Positions 26,357-35,519 of a stretch of 64,000 bases of DNA are shown here, one piece after another. The DNA is taken from contig NZ_JNYZ01000001.1 of the NCBI RefSeq assembly GCF_000717335.1, positions 288,070 to 352,069 on the forward strand. Reading direction: 5' to 3'. The stretch comes from Amycolatopsis jejuensis (GTDB taxonomy: Bacteria; Actinomycetota; Actinomycetes; Mycobacteriales; Pseudonocardiaceae). Each line of letters begins with the position of its first letter. The first letter of the stretch is position 1. Below the pieces are notes generated by a model. It was not told the DNA's origin, made no database searches, and worked only from the letters and a program-made list of their open reading frames with translations. The position numbers and the translations under genes were made by a program.

Positions 26357-28029
26357 CGGTTACCTCCTTCGAACGCGTGCGGATAGTCACGGCGGGCGGC
26401 GCCTTCGCTGACGTACCCCTCGCGCACGTCGGCGCGCACCGCTGCCGGATCACGTTCCCGCGGTGGACCCCAGCCGCCACCGCCGCCCGTGGCAACCTCG
26501 ACCACTGCCCCGGCAGGCAGCGGAAAGGAGCTCAGCTTCCGGCCACTGTGGACAGTACCGTCCGGAAGGTGGACCCGATAGCCGTTGAACCCGCCGTCAC
26601 GCCCACCGCGCAGTCCCCACGCCGGAGTACGGGTCTGCTCCCACAACATGCTGAGCGCGCAGTCCTTCTTCGCCCGGTAGGCGCCGTCGATCCCCAGCCC
26701 GCCCCGATGCCGGCCGACCCCTCCCGAGTCCTGGGCCAGCTCGTACCGGTCGACCTGCAGGGCACCGCGGGCCTCGATCGCTTCGGGGCAGCAGGTGAGC
26801 ACCCCGGACGCCATCGCGTGCATGACGGGTGCGCCCTGGTCACCACGGGCCGAGGCGCCTTGGCCCACCCCGTGATCCATGCCGTCCATCCAGAACTGCC
26901 CGGTCGCGCTGTCCCGGCCGATGAACACTGTCGCGCAATCGTCGCCACCGCTGCGCGCAGGGACCTGCTCGGGCAGGACATCGGCGAGCGCGCGATGGAT
27001 CGCGTCGTACGTCGCCGTCGCCACCCAGCCTGCGACGAACACCGGAGCCGGCGCGACGGCGTGATAGATCGTGCCGGGCGTCGTCTTCACCCGGAGCGGG
27101 CGGAAGAAGCCCTCGTTGCACGATTCCGCACCGCCGGCAAGCGACATCACGGCCACCCGCGCGGTCGACACGGTCATCGCGTAAGGGGAGTTGATCGGCC
27201 CTGGCTGCATCGGGGGTGCGTCGGTGAAATCGACGGTGAGGTCGCTTCCGGAGACCTCGACCGCGACGGTGAGCGGAACCGGTTCGCTCGTGACCGCATT
27301 GTCGTCCAGTGCCGCATGCGCGACGTATCGTCCGTCGGGGATCTGCGCGAACAGTTCCCGGACAATGGCTTCACCCCGGTCGAACATCGCAGCGACGGCC
27401 GCCTCGAACGTCGCCGAACCATGTCGGTCGATCATCCGGCCGAGCTCGTCGAGCCCCATCCGCGCGGCTGCCAAGATCGCGGCGACGTCCCCGGCGAGCG
27501 CCTCCGGTGCCCGCGAGTTGGCGAGCAGGATGCGGTAGACGTCGTCCTGCCGTTGCCCGGCCCGGTGCAGGTGGACGCCGGGCAGGATCAGGCCTTCCTG
27601 GAAGATGTCGGTCGTGTCGGTCGCCGCGGCGTCCTTGACCCCGAGATCGGTGACGTGGGCCTTGACCGCGCAGTACCCGATCAGCCGCTCTCCGGCGAAC
27701 CCGGGCAGCACGAACGTCACGTCCGGGGCGTGCGAACCGGTGTCGTAGGCGAGGGTGGACACGAGGACGTCGCCCGGCGCCAGTGCCTCCTCGCCGCCGA
27801 CCGCGGCGACCACTGCCTCGATGGCGACGCCCAGCGTGCCGAGGAACGCGGGCACCGAACGCGCCTGTGCCAACAGCCGGGCCTGCCGGTCGAACAACCC
27901 GGCGGCGAAATCGTTGACCTCGTGGATGACCGGGGAGAACGCCATGCGGCGCAACGTGATGCGGAGGTGTTCCGCAGCGGCGGTGAGCCCATGCCGGACC
28001 ACCTCGGCCAGCACCGGGTCGGCAGTCAT
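26353..28029 (-). CDS. hyuB: hydantoinase/oxoprolinase subunit B, copy 1
   Basis: A 558-residue HyuB-type subunit. Family marks include RMAFSPVIHEVNDFAAGLFD near the start, PGDVLVSTLAYDTGSHAPD, MDGMDHGVGQGA, and the glycine-rich C-terminus VATGGGGGWGPPRERDP. These proteins join HyuA to form ATP-dependent hydantoinases, 5-oxoprolinases or acetone-carboxylase-like enzymes. It has the same length as the copy encoded immediately upstream and ends in the same residues (YPHAFEGGNR), so it arose by tandem duplication. Both junctions are four-base ATGA overlaps. Whether the two copies form one complex with the single HyuA or two alternative complexes is open. Confidence 0.88.
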   Translation of the reverse strand: MTADPVLAEVVRHGLTAAAEHLRITLRRMAFSPVIHEVNDFAAGLFDRQARLLAQARSVPAFLGTLGVAIEAVVAAVGGEEALAPGDVLVSTLAYDTGSHAPDVTFVLPGFAGERLIGYCAVKAHVTDLGVKDAAATDTTDIFQEGLILPGVHLHRAGQRQDDVYRILLANSRAPEALAGDVAAILAAARMGLDELGRMIDRHGSATFEAAVAAMFDRGEAIVRELFAQIPDGRYVAHAALDDNAVTSEPVPLTVAVEVSGSDLTVDFTDAPPMQPGPINSPYAMTVSTARVAVMSLAGGAESCNEGFFRPLRVKTTPGTIYHAVAPAPVFVAGWVATATYDAIHRALADVLPEQVPARSGGDDCATVFIGRDSATGQFWMDGMDHGVGQGASARGDQGAPVMHAMASGVLTCCPEAIEARGALQVDRYELAQDSGGVGRHRGGLGIDGAYRAKKDCALSMLWEQTRTPAWGLRGGRDGGFNGYRVHLPDGTVHSGRKLSSFPLPAGAVVEVATGGGGGWGPPRERDPAAVRADVREGYVSEGAARRDYPHAFEGGNR

Positions 28030-29702
28030 CGGTTACCTCCTTCGAACGCGTGCGGGTAATCGCGGCGTGCGGCGGCTTCGCTGACATACCCCTCGCGCAC
28101 ATCGGCATGCACCGCCGCCGGATCGCGCTCCTGCGGCGGACCCCAGCCACCGCCACCGCCGGTGCGCACCTCGACCACGGACCCGGCGGGCAGCGGATAC
28201 CCGCCGAGCTTCCCGGACTCGTGCACACTGCCGTCGGGCCGGACCACCCGGTAGGCGTTCACTCGCGCGTCCCCGCCGCCGTGCAGTCCCCAGCCCGGGG
28301 TGCGGGTCTGCTCCCACAGCATGCTGAGCGTGCAGCCGGTGAGCGTGCGGTAGACGACGTCGACGCCGAGCCCCCCGCGATGGCGGCCGGCGCCGCCGGA
28401 GTCGGGGGCGAGCCCGTAACTCTCCACCCGCAGCCCGCCGCGGGCCTCCATCGCCTCCGGGCAGGCCGTCAGCAGGCCCGAGGTCAGGATGTGGATCAGT
28501 GGCGCGCCCTGGTCACCGTGTGCCGAGGCGCCTTGGCCGACACCGTGATCGGTCCCGTCCATCCAGAATCGCCCGGTCTCCGGATCACGGCCGATGAAGA
28601 CGGTCGCGCAGATGTCCCCGCCGCTGCGCCCGGGGATCCGTTCGCGCAGCCCGGTGGCCAGCGCCCGGTGCAGCCCGTCGGCGACCGCGACCGCCGCCCA
28701 GGCGTACAGGAACACCGGGGCCGGGCTCACCGCGTGGAAGATCGTCCCCGGGGTGGTCCGCACGTGCAGCGGCCGGAAAAAGCCTTCGTTGACCGACTCC
28801 CCTCCGCCGACCAGGGACATGACCGCGACGCGCGCGACCGACACGGTCATCGCGCGAGGGCAGTTGATCGGGCCGCTCGCCGCTGCGGGCGCGCCGGTCA
28901 GGTCGACGGTGACGTCGCTGCCGGACACCTCGACCGTGATCCCGAGCGGGATCGGTTCGTCGGTGATGCCGTTGTCGTCGAGCTGGGCGTGCCCGGTGTA
29001 GCGCCCGTCGGGAATACCGGCGAACACGTCGCGGACCACCTTCTCGCCGTGGTCGAACATCACCTCGGTGGCTGCGGTGAACCCGGCGGACCCGTGCCGC
29101 GTCACGATCCGGCACAACTGGTCGATGCCCATCCGGGCGGCGGCGACGATGGCGGCCAGGTCACCGGCGAGTGCCTCGGGCGCCCGCGAGTTGGCGAGCA
29201 TGATCCGGTGCACGTCGGCGCGGCGTTCCCCGGCCGCGAAAAGCCGCACCCCGGGCAGGATCAGCCCCTCCTGGAAGTTGTCCGTGGTGTCCGTGCAGGC
29301 CGTGTCCTTCGCGCCGAGGTCGGTGACGTGCGCCTTGACCGCCGCGTACCCGGCAAGCTGCCCGTCGACGAACCCGGGGACCACGAACGTCATGTCCGGC
29401 GGGTGGGATCCGGTGTCGTAGGCGTAGGTGGAGACGAGGACATCGCCGGGGGCCAGCGTGTCCTCCCCGCCGCAGGCCGCGACGATCGCCTCGGTGGCCA
29501 TGCCCAGCGTGCCGAGGAACGCCGGCATCGAGCGGGCCTGTGCCAGCAGCCGGGCATGCCGGTCGAGCAGTCCGGCCGCGAAGTCGTTGGCCTCGTGGAT
29601 CACCGGGGAGAACGCCATGCGCCGCAACGCAAGCCGCATCTGTTCGGTGGCACTGCCGAGCCCGTGGCGGATGACTTCCGCGGCAATGGCACCGGCGGTC
29701 AT
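28026..29702 (-). CDS. hyuB: hydantoinase/oxoprolinase subunit B, copy 2
   Basis: The second 558-residue HyuB subunit, directly downstream of hyuA, sharing most of its length with copy 1 (for example RMAFSPVIHEANDFAAGLLD, DGTDHGVGQGASAHGDQGAP and the C-terminus GWGPPQERDPAAVHADVREG). Differences are spread over the gene, so the duplication is not brand new. It overlaps hyuA by four bases at 29699-29702 and copy 1 by four bases. Being next to hyuA, it is the more likely original partner. The reaction is probably ATP-driven opening of a hydantoin, pyroglutamate-like or other cyclic amide ring. Confidence 0.88.
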   Translation of the reverse strand: MTAGAIAAEVIRHGLGSATEQMRLALRRMAFSPVIHEANDFAAGLLDRHARLLAQARSMPAFLGTLGMATEAIVAACGGEDTLAPGDVLVSTYAYDTGSHPPDMTFVVPGFVDGQLAGYAAVKAHVTDLGAKDTACTDTTDNFQEGLILPGVRLFAAGERRADVHRIMLANSRAPEALAGDLAAIVAAARMGIDQLCRIVTRHGSAGFTAATEVMFDHGEKVVRDVFAGIPDGRYTGHAQLDDNGITDEPIPLGITVEVSGSDVTVDLTGAPAAASGPINCPRAMTVSVARVAVMSLVGGGESVNEGFFRPLHVRTTPGTIFHAVSPAPVFLYAWAAVAVADGLHRALATGLRERIPGRSGGDICATVFIGRDPETGRFWMDGTDHGVGQGASAHGDQGAPLIHILTSGLLTACPEAMEARGGLRVESYGLAPDSGGAGRHRGGLGVDVVYRTLTGCTLSMLWEQTRTPGWGLHGGGDARVNAYRVVRPDGSVHESGKLGGYPLPAGSVVEVRTGGGGGWGPPQERDPAAVHADVREGYVSEAAARRDYPHAFEGGNR

Positions 29703-31711
29703 CGCGGCACCTCGAGATTGCGGATCAGCAGGGTGGCATCCGGCTGTGCTTCGACGGTGAAACCGGTGTCCACATAGGTCGTCGTGGTCTGCTCGGTCAC
29801 GATCAGCGGGCCGGGAACCGGTTCGCTCACGCGCAGCGCCGCCCGTTCGACCACCGGGAAATCCACCCGCTCGGCCTTGCGGAACGAGTACGCCCTGACC
29901 GAGGCAGGTGCGGCGGTGACGCTTGCCCCGGCCGGGACCGGAACCTCGACCAGCGCCGACCGGGTGGTGGCCCGCACCGCGACGATTTCCACCGGTCCGG
30001 GCAACGTGTCGCCGAACGTGGCCGCATAGCTCGCGGTGAACAGGTCCACGACGCCGTCGGCGCCGGCGCCGGGCAGCCCGTGCACGTTCGGCACGCCGAT
30101 CGTCAAGGTGTGGTACTGGCCGGCGTAGCGCATGTCGAACGCCAGCTCGCGCTCGTCACCGTCGGGAAGCGCCGCGAACAGGCCGGCCGCGAGTTCCCCT
30201 GCGCGGCTCAGCGCGGCGGGGCCGAACGGCGCGATGAACGTCCGCGCCGCCGAGCGGGCGATGCCCTGGCCGAGGAGCCCGACCGCGGAGAAGTTGCCCG
30301 CGTGCACCGGAACGAGCGTGTCCCGGATCCCCAGCTCGTCCGCGAGAAGGGCGCCGAAGAGCGGTCCCGCCCCGCCGAACGCGATCAGCACCGCCTCCCG
30401 CGGATCGATGCCCTGCTCGACCGTGATCGTGCGGACCGCCGCGGCCATCTCCGCGTTCGCGATGCGGATGATGCCCGCTGCGGCGCTGTCGGCGTCCAGC
30501 CCGGTCCGGGAACCCAGTCCGGCGACCGCAGTACGGGCCGCTGCCTGGTCGAGGATCAGGTCACCGGCGAGCTTGCCTTCCCCGAGCATGCCGAGGACCG
30601 CCGCGGCGTCGGTGACCGTCGGTTCCGTACCGCCCCGTCCGTAACACACGGGTCCCGGCACCGCACCCGCACTCTGCGGCCCCACCCGGAGCAGGCCACC
30701 GGCATCGACGGACGCAAGCGACCCGCCCCCCGCGCCGACCGAGCGCACGTCCACCCACGGCGACTGGATCGGCATGCCGAGCACTTCACCCTGGTACTTG
30801 GTCTGCGGCCGGCCGTCGACGATCAGGCAGGTGTCGAAACTCGTGCCGCCGGCATCCGCGGTGATCGCGTACTTGATTCCCCTGCCCGCACCGAGGCTCG
30901 CCGCCCCCATCGCGCCCGCCACCGGCCCGGAGATGATCGTCTCGAACGGGCGGACCCCGGCCTCGGCGAACGGCAGCGCACCGCCGCCGGAGCGGGTGAT
31001 CAGGCATTCGCCGCGCATCCCGGACTCGCCCAGCTCCGTTGCCAGGTCCCGCAGGTAGGCCGCCATCAGCGGACGGACGTAGGCATCGATCACCGTCGTC
31101 GACGTCCGTTCGTAGAGTCCGAGTTCGCCGGACACCAGGTGCGACAACGAAATCTCCCCGGCGAAACCGGCCTCGCGCAGCGCTTCCGCAGCCGAGACCT
31201 CGTGTTCTGGTGCGGCGTAAGCATTCATGAACGTGATCGCCACGGATTCCACCCCCTCTTCGGCGAACACCGCGGCAGCCGCGCGTACGTCGGCGAGATC
31301 GATCGGGGTGAGCACCGAACCGCCGGCCGCCACGCGTTCCCGTACCGGGCAGCGCAGCCGACGCGGTACCAGCGGTTCCGGCGTCCGCCACAGGATGTCG
31401 TAGGTGGCCTCCCCCCGGTCACCGCGCCGGATCTCCAGCGCGTCGCGGAACCCCGCGGTGGTAAGCATGCCGACCACCGCGCCGGTGCGCTCGAGCAACG
31501 CGTTGATCCCGACCGTCGAGCCGTGCAGGAAATGCGACACGGCGGCGAGCTGGGCGGTGCTCAGGCTGGATCGCACGAGTGCGGTGATCCCCTTGTCGGG
31601 CGCCCCCGGTGTGGTCGGCCCCTTGGCGACGACGGATACCCCGCTTTCCTCGTCGCAGTACATCAAATCGGTGAACGTACCCCCGACATCGACACTGAGC
31701 CTTGCCGTCAC
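29699..31711 (-). CDS. hyuA: hydantoinase/oxoprolinase subunit A (ATP-binding)
   Basis: A 670-residue HyuA-type subunit. It starts VTARLSVDVGGTFTDLMY, the ASKHA-type phosphate loop of this family, and includes LHGSTVGINALLERTGA, the second nucleotide motif TADAGGTSFDTCLIVDG and the C-terminal GGAGPLFGALLADELG. The GTG at 31711 has GGAGG three to four bases upstream, a close but plausible spacing; the open frame continues to 31867 without family similarity. It is followed by two hyuB copies and an M19 dipeptidase in one overlapping operon. The enzyme should hydrolyse a cyclic amide using ATP. N-methylhydantoin, hydantoin or 5-oxoproline are candidate substrates. Confidence 0.88.
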   Translation of the reverse strand: MTARLSVDVGGTFTDLMYCDEESGVSVVAKGPTTPGAPDKGITALVRSSLSTAQLAAVSHFLHGSTVGINALLERTGAVVGMLTTAGFRDALEIRRGDRGEATYDILWRTPEPLVPRRLRCPVRERVAAGGSVLTPIDLADVRAAAAVFAEEGVESVAITFMNAYAAPEHEVSAAEALREAGFAGEISLSHLVSGELGLYERTSTTVIDAYVRPLMAAYLRDLATELGESGMRGECLITRSGGGALPFAEAGVRPFETIISGPVAGAMGAASLGAGRGIKYAITADAGGTSFDTCLIVDGRPQTKYQGEVLGMPIQSPWVDVRSVGAGGGSLASVDAGGLLRVGPQSAGAVPGPVCYGRGGTEPTVTDAAAVLGMLGEGKLAGDLILDQAAARTAVAGLGSRTGLDADSAAAGIIRIANAEMAAAVRTITVEQGIDPREAVLIAFGGAGPLFGALLADELGIRDTLVPVHAGNFSAVGLLGQGIARSAARTFIAPFGPAALSRAGELAAGLFAALPDGDERELAFDMRYAGQYHTLTIGVPNVHGLPGAGADGVVDLFTASYAATFGDTLPGPVEIVAVRATTRSALVEVPVPAGASVTAAPASVRAYSFRKAERVDFPVVERAALRVSEPVPGPLIVTEQTTTTYVDTGFTVEAQPDATLLIRNLEVPR

Positions 31712-31763
31712 TGCTGCCTCCACTGGTCGGGTTCGGAATGGATGCGCCTCGGTCCGGTCGCGG

Positions 31764-33401
31764 TCACCGGAGGGCCCCGGTTTCCCGGCCGGGGATGTCG
31801 AAACCCGGGAAGCCCGCGTCGGCTTCCCCGGCGATCCGGGCGAAATAGCCTGCGGCGTGCCCGACATAGAGCTGCGGAGCGATCGGCTTGCCCGGAATGT
31901 TGGCGCCCACCAGCCAGGATCGAGAACTCGCGCCGTGTTTGAACGCCGTCGAGTAGTAGGCGTCCGCCACGTGCCGCACCCAGCTGTCCACAGCTTCCGG
32001 CGTCGGGGTCATCCGCTGGTACCCGTGGTCACGCAGGTAGCTGATCGCCCTGCCGATCCAGCGCGCGGTGTGCTCGCTGACGACCGGAGCGTTCGCGAAC
32101 AACGACTGCGGCCCGAAACTCATGAACAGATTGGGGAACCCTTCGGCACCGAGGCCGAGGTACGCGCGGGGCCCGTCCCGCCAGGCATCCCGGAGCAACC
32201 GGCCGTCGGTGCCTCGGATGTCGATCGCGTTCAGGGCGCCCGTGCCGCCGTCGAACCCGGTCGCGAAGACGATGACGTCGAACCCGTACTCCCGCCCGCT
32301 CGTGGTCCGGATCCCGGATGCGGTCACCTCCGCGATGGGATCCGCGCTGACATCGACCAGCGAGACGTTGTCCCGGTTGAACGTCTCGTAGTAGAAATGG
32401 CCGAGTTGCGGCCGGGTCAGGCTGTTCTTCGGGCACAGCAGCTCGGCGACCGCAGGATCGTCGACGATTGCCCGGATCTTCTCGCGGACGAATCCCGCGA
32501 CGGCCTCATTGCAGGCCTCATCGGTCATCACATCGGCGAACGCCTCGAACATCAAGCGGAACCCGCCGAGCTCCCATGCCTGCTCCATGACCCGGTGCTG
32601 CTGTTCGGGGGTGCACTCGGCAAAGAGCCGGTCGGTGTCCTCGATCGCCAGTGCGAAGGTCTGGCGGCTGGTCCGTGCCCAGATCGCGTCGTAACCGGCC
32701 TTGATCTCCTGCTGGGAAACCGGGTCGTGCGCCCGGTTGCGAGCAGGCAGCACGTAGGGCGCGGTGCGCTGGAACACCGTGAGCCGAGCGGCCGCCGCCG
32801 CCACCATCGGCGTCATCTGGATGGACGTGGCGCCGGTGCCGACGATCGCGACCCGCTTGCCGGTGAACCCGACCGGTTCGGCAGGCCAGCGAGCGGCCGG
32901 ATACAGCTCGCCCCCGAACGAGTCCAAGCCCGGGAACGGCGGCGTGAACACCGAGGACAACGGGCCCACGGCGGTGACCAGATACGTGCACCGGTACTGC
33001 TGTCCGTCCGCGGTCTCGACCAGCCAGCGATTCTCCCGCTCGTCGCGCACGGCCGAGCGCACCCTCGAGTCCAGCCGGATGTCGCGGCGCAGATCGAACA
33101 TCTCGGCCACGAAATGCAGGTACTCGAGGATCTCCGGCTGGGTCGCGTACCGCTCGCTCCAGCTCCATTTCTCCTGCAGCTCTTTCGAAAAGGAGTAACA
33201 GTAGGTAAACGAATCACTGTCGCAGCGTGCCCCCGGATAGCGATTCCAGTACCACACCCCGCCCACGTCGCTGCCCGCCTCGAGCAACCGGACTGAAAGC
33301 CCGACCTCGTCACGCAGTTCGTACAGCGCGCGAAGGCCGCTGAACCCCGCACCGATCACCACGGCATCGACTTCGACGGCATCGGCTCGCACAGTCGGCA
33401 T
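31764..33401 (-). CDS. flavin monooxygenase, Baeyer-Villiger-like, with altered fingerprint
   Basis: A 545-residue FMO/BVMO-type flavoprotein. The FAD fold reads VIGAGFSGLRALYEL; GVWYWNRYPGARCDSDSF follows, as in cyclohexanone monooxygenases. The second dinucleotide fold is VAIVGTGATSIQMTPM. The Baeyer-Villiger fingerprint FxGxxxHxxxWP is F162-GGELYP-AARWP, so its His is Pro168. The region that carries the catalytic Arg (KRxxxDxxYY in relatives) reads TRPQLGHFYYETFNRDNV, with three residues fewer than in the window's other BVMO. It may be a monooxygenase or oxidase with a different reaction. It is first in the hyu operon, 52 bp before hyuA. Confidence 0.82.
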   Translation of the reverse strand: MPTVRADAVEVDAVVIGAGFSGLRALYELRDEVGLSVRLLEAGSDVGGVWYWNRYPGARCDSDSFTYCYSFSKELQEKWSWSERYATQPEILEYLHFVAEMFDLRRDIRLDSRVRSAVRDERENRWLVETADGQQYRCTYLVTAVGPLSSVFTPPFPGLDSFGGELYPAARWPAEPVGFTGKRVAIVGTGATSIQMTPMVAAAAARLTVFQRTAPYVLPARNRAHDPVSQQEIKAGYDAIWARTSRQTFALAIEDTDRLFAECTPEQQHRVMEQAWELGGFRLMFEAFADVMTDEACNEAVAGFVREKIRAIVDDPAVAELLCPKNSLTRPQLGHFYYETFNRDNVSLVDVSADPIAEVTASGIRTTSGREYGFDVIVFATGFDGGTGALNAIDIRGTDGRLLRDAWRDGPRAYLGLGAEGFPNLFMSFGPQSLFANAPVVSEHTARWIGRAISYLRDHGYQRMTPTPEAVDSWVRHVADAYYSTAFKHGASSRSWLVGANIPGKPIAPQLYVGHAAGYFARIAGEADAGFPGFDIPGRETGALR

Positions 33402-33553
33402 CGCTTCCTTGTCCTCTCGCCAGGGACGGCAGGGTGGTCTGCCGCAGGACCCGTTACCGCAGCCGGTCCGTGCGGATGGCGGCGCAGGTACCGCGCCACC
33501 TGCTCGTTCTTCCCAATGTGGCAGACCGAAGCGCGGTGAACTACCGTCTCTTG

Positions 33554-33569
33554 CCTTGCTTACCCAAGG
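33554..33569. promoter_or_regulatory. inverted repeat at the divergent LysR promoter
   Basis: CCTTG-CTTACC-CAAGG is a perfect 5-bp inverted repeat overlapping the ribosome binding site of the LysR gene, in the 176-bp gap between the divergent LysR and monooxygenase genes. It could be an autoregulatory LysR site, although the spacing is not the classical T-N11-A. Confidence 0.35.
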
Positions 33570-33577
33570 GAGTTCCT

Positions 33578-34525
33578 ATGCTTTCCCCCCATCAGCTCCG
33601 GTGCTTCCTCGCCACGTACGAGTGTGGATCCTTCACCTCGGCGGCCGTCCACCTCGGGTTCAGCCAGCCGACTCTCTCCGAACAGGTCCGCCAGCTCGAA
33701 CGGGTCCTCAAGACCCCGCTCTTCCTGCGGCGGGGACGCAGGATCGTCCCCACCCCGGCGGCAGACGCACTGCGCCCGCACGCAGAACGGACGCTGGCCG
33801 CATCCGAGGACGCGGAAAGGGCGGTCCGGAGCGCGGCGACGCTGGAATCAGGCACCCTGCGGTTCGGGCTCTTCGGCACCGCACCCCTTTTCATCGAAGC
33901 CGACTTGATCGCCGACGTCCTGCGCCAGCATCCGGGGCTGCGCATCGAACTCGTCGGACGCAGCACCAGGGAAGCACTCGACGCGGTCCGCCGCGGGCAC
34001 ATCGAAGCAGCCGTGGTCGCCCTTCCGGTTCCCGACAGCGATCTCGCCGTCCGGCCGATCGGACGTCTCGAACACGTCTACATCAGCAAGGACCCCGCCC
34101 ACCTGGCCGCACCCGTCACGGCTCGGCGGCTTGCCGCCGCCCGGCTGATCCTGCCGCTTGCGCAGTGGCGCACCCAGGACCCGTACCGGCTGGCGCTGGC
34201 CAAGCGCGCGCAGAACCTCGGGATGACCCTCGACATCCGCGCCGAGGTCGAGGACATCGAGACGGCGATCAAGCTCGTGGGAAGCGGGTTCGGGGACTCC
34301 GTCGTGCCGAAGATCCTGCTGCACGAGCAACTTCCCCGGCTCGCTCCCGGCGTCGGATGGGTGCCCATGAAACCACGCCTCCACGACACCCTCGCCGTCG
34401 TCCACTGGCCCGACGCGCCCCTTTCCCCGGGTAGCAAGCTGATGATCGACCTCGCGATCCAGCACCTGAAGGACCTCGTCGCGCGGGTACCGGACCAGCC
34501 TGCGCACCTGCGGAACGGGTCGTGA
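33578..34525 (+). CDS. LysR-family transcriptional regulator
   Basis: A 315-residue LysR regulator. The N-terminal winged helix reads MLSPHQLRCFLATYECGSF, TSAAVHLGFSQPTLSEQVRQL and LFLRRGRRIVPTPA. Residues from about 90 form the ligand-binding domain with two lobes (LRFGLFGTAPLFIE, IEAAVVALPVP, LVGSGFGDSVVP). The ATG at 33578 has AAGGGAG seven bases upstream; the longer frame to 33434 is unlikely. It is divergent from the monooxygenase-hyu operon, the usual arrangement for a LysR activator of a catabolic operon. The inducer is probably an intermediate of that pathway. Confidence 0.88.
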   Translation: MLSPHQLRCFLATYECGSFTSAAVHLGFSQPTLSEQVRQLERVLKTPLFLRRGRRIVPTPAADALRPHAERTLAASEDAERAVRSAATLESGTLRFGLFGTAPLFIEADLIADVLRQHPGLRIELVGRSTREALDAVRRGHIEAAVVALPVPDSDLAVRPIGRLEHVYISKDPAHLAAPVTARRLAAARLILPLAQWRTQDPYRLALAKRAQNLGMTLDIRAEVEDIETAIKLVGSGFGDSVVPKILLHEQLPRLAPGVGWVPMKPRLHDTLAVVHWPDAPLSPGSKLMIDLAIQHLKDLVARVPDQPAHLRNGS

Positions 34526-35519
34526 ACGCACCCGTCGGCGCGGGTCCTTCGGGCGCGGCACCGGCCGCGAGCCGAAGACGCGTGTCTGCCCAAGCAAGCC
34601 CGAACGATCTGCAGACCTCGAAGGTCTTCGGGACAGACGCCGCAGCATTTCTCCAAAGGGAACGGAGCCGCCATCGAGTCCGTCCGGGGGATCCGTGTTC
34701 TCCATGATGATGTGGCCATCGAAATTCCGCTGTACGTCTGCATGGAATTTCGCGGCGACGCCCGCGTCGAGAATGTCCTCCGTGCGGTCATACCGCACAC
34801 GGTCGGCATCCGGTACGCCCCAGGCACGCAGGCGGGTCGCGATCCCGTTGGAAACATCGGCCGACGCAGGCCTGCGGCAGCAGTCACCGTCTCTTCACGA
34901 GCGTCTGTCTCCAGGTCTGTCTTCAACGTACGCAGTTGTCGATCTGCTCGTGCGCGACGGGTGGCACCCAGCGCCTACCCCGCGGCCGAGCCGTCGGCTG
35001 CGGAATCTGCGTACTCCGGGTCATCGGCGGTCCGTCTCGATCGACGGTGCCCTCACGATCTTCGCCTGCGCGCCCTGGCTCGAAGAGCACACCGCCGACC
35101 GGTCCTGGCAACACCAACCATGGGCACCCGCCCGAGCGACGCCCTCGGATACCGCACCACCGACAGCCGGACCCGCACGGCGCCGGAACCGGGCAACGAG
35201 CTTCCGCCACGAAACTGCGCTGCACCCGGACGGCGGTGGTGAAGCCGGAATCCCTCGTCGACCGGACGCCGCTCCGTGTCGTGTGACGGCTTCCACCAGC
35301 GCACGCAACATCCGGAGTGGGTGCCATCCCTTGACCGTGTGCGGGCCCAGGCGAGCGCGGCGACGGCCGCGGGTTCAGCGGCTTCCGCAGCCAGCCCCGA
35401 TTCCGATGATCTTGATGTTTTCTTAACGGCCGGATCCATCGTCGTTCCGGGAAATGACGGGGGGCACCGGTAACTTCCCGGAAGCAGACCGCCGCTGGGC
35501 TGCGTCGAGGGAGGAAACG
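34526..35519. other. gene-poor kilobase with a reverse-strand coding-like fragment
   Basis: No complete gene is recognised. On the minus strand one frame (about 34866-34640) reads DVSNGIATRLRAWGVPDAD, VRYDRTEDILDAGVAAKFHAD and GHIIMENTDPPDGLDGGSVP. It has acceptable codon use and looks like part of an unidentified protein, but it runs antisense into the LysR gene without a proper end, so it is probably a remnant. The rest, up to the Kup gene, has no family marks. Immediately upstream of Kup the sequence is AT-rich (TTGATGTTTTCTTAAC, 35411-35426) and may hold its promoter. Confidence 0.35.

Noticed and set aside
35400..35519. c-di-AMP (ydaO) riboswitch before kup
   Set aside because: Kup genes can carry this riboswitch, but the leader lacks the conserved blocks of the ydaO consensus, and there is too little sequence between the AT-rich patch and the start codon.
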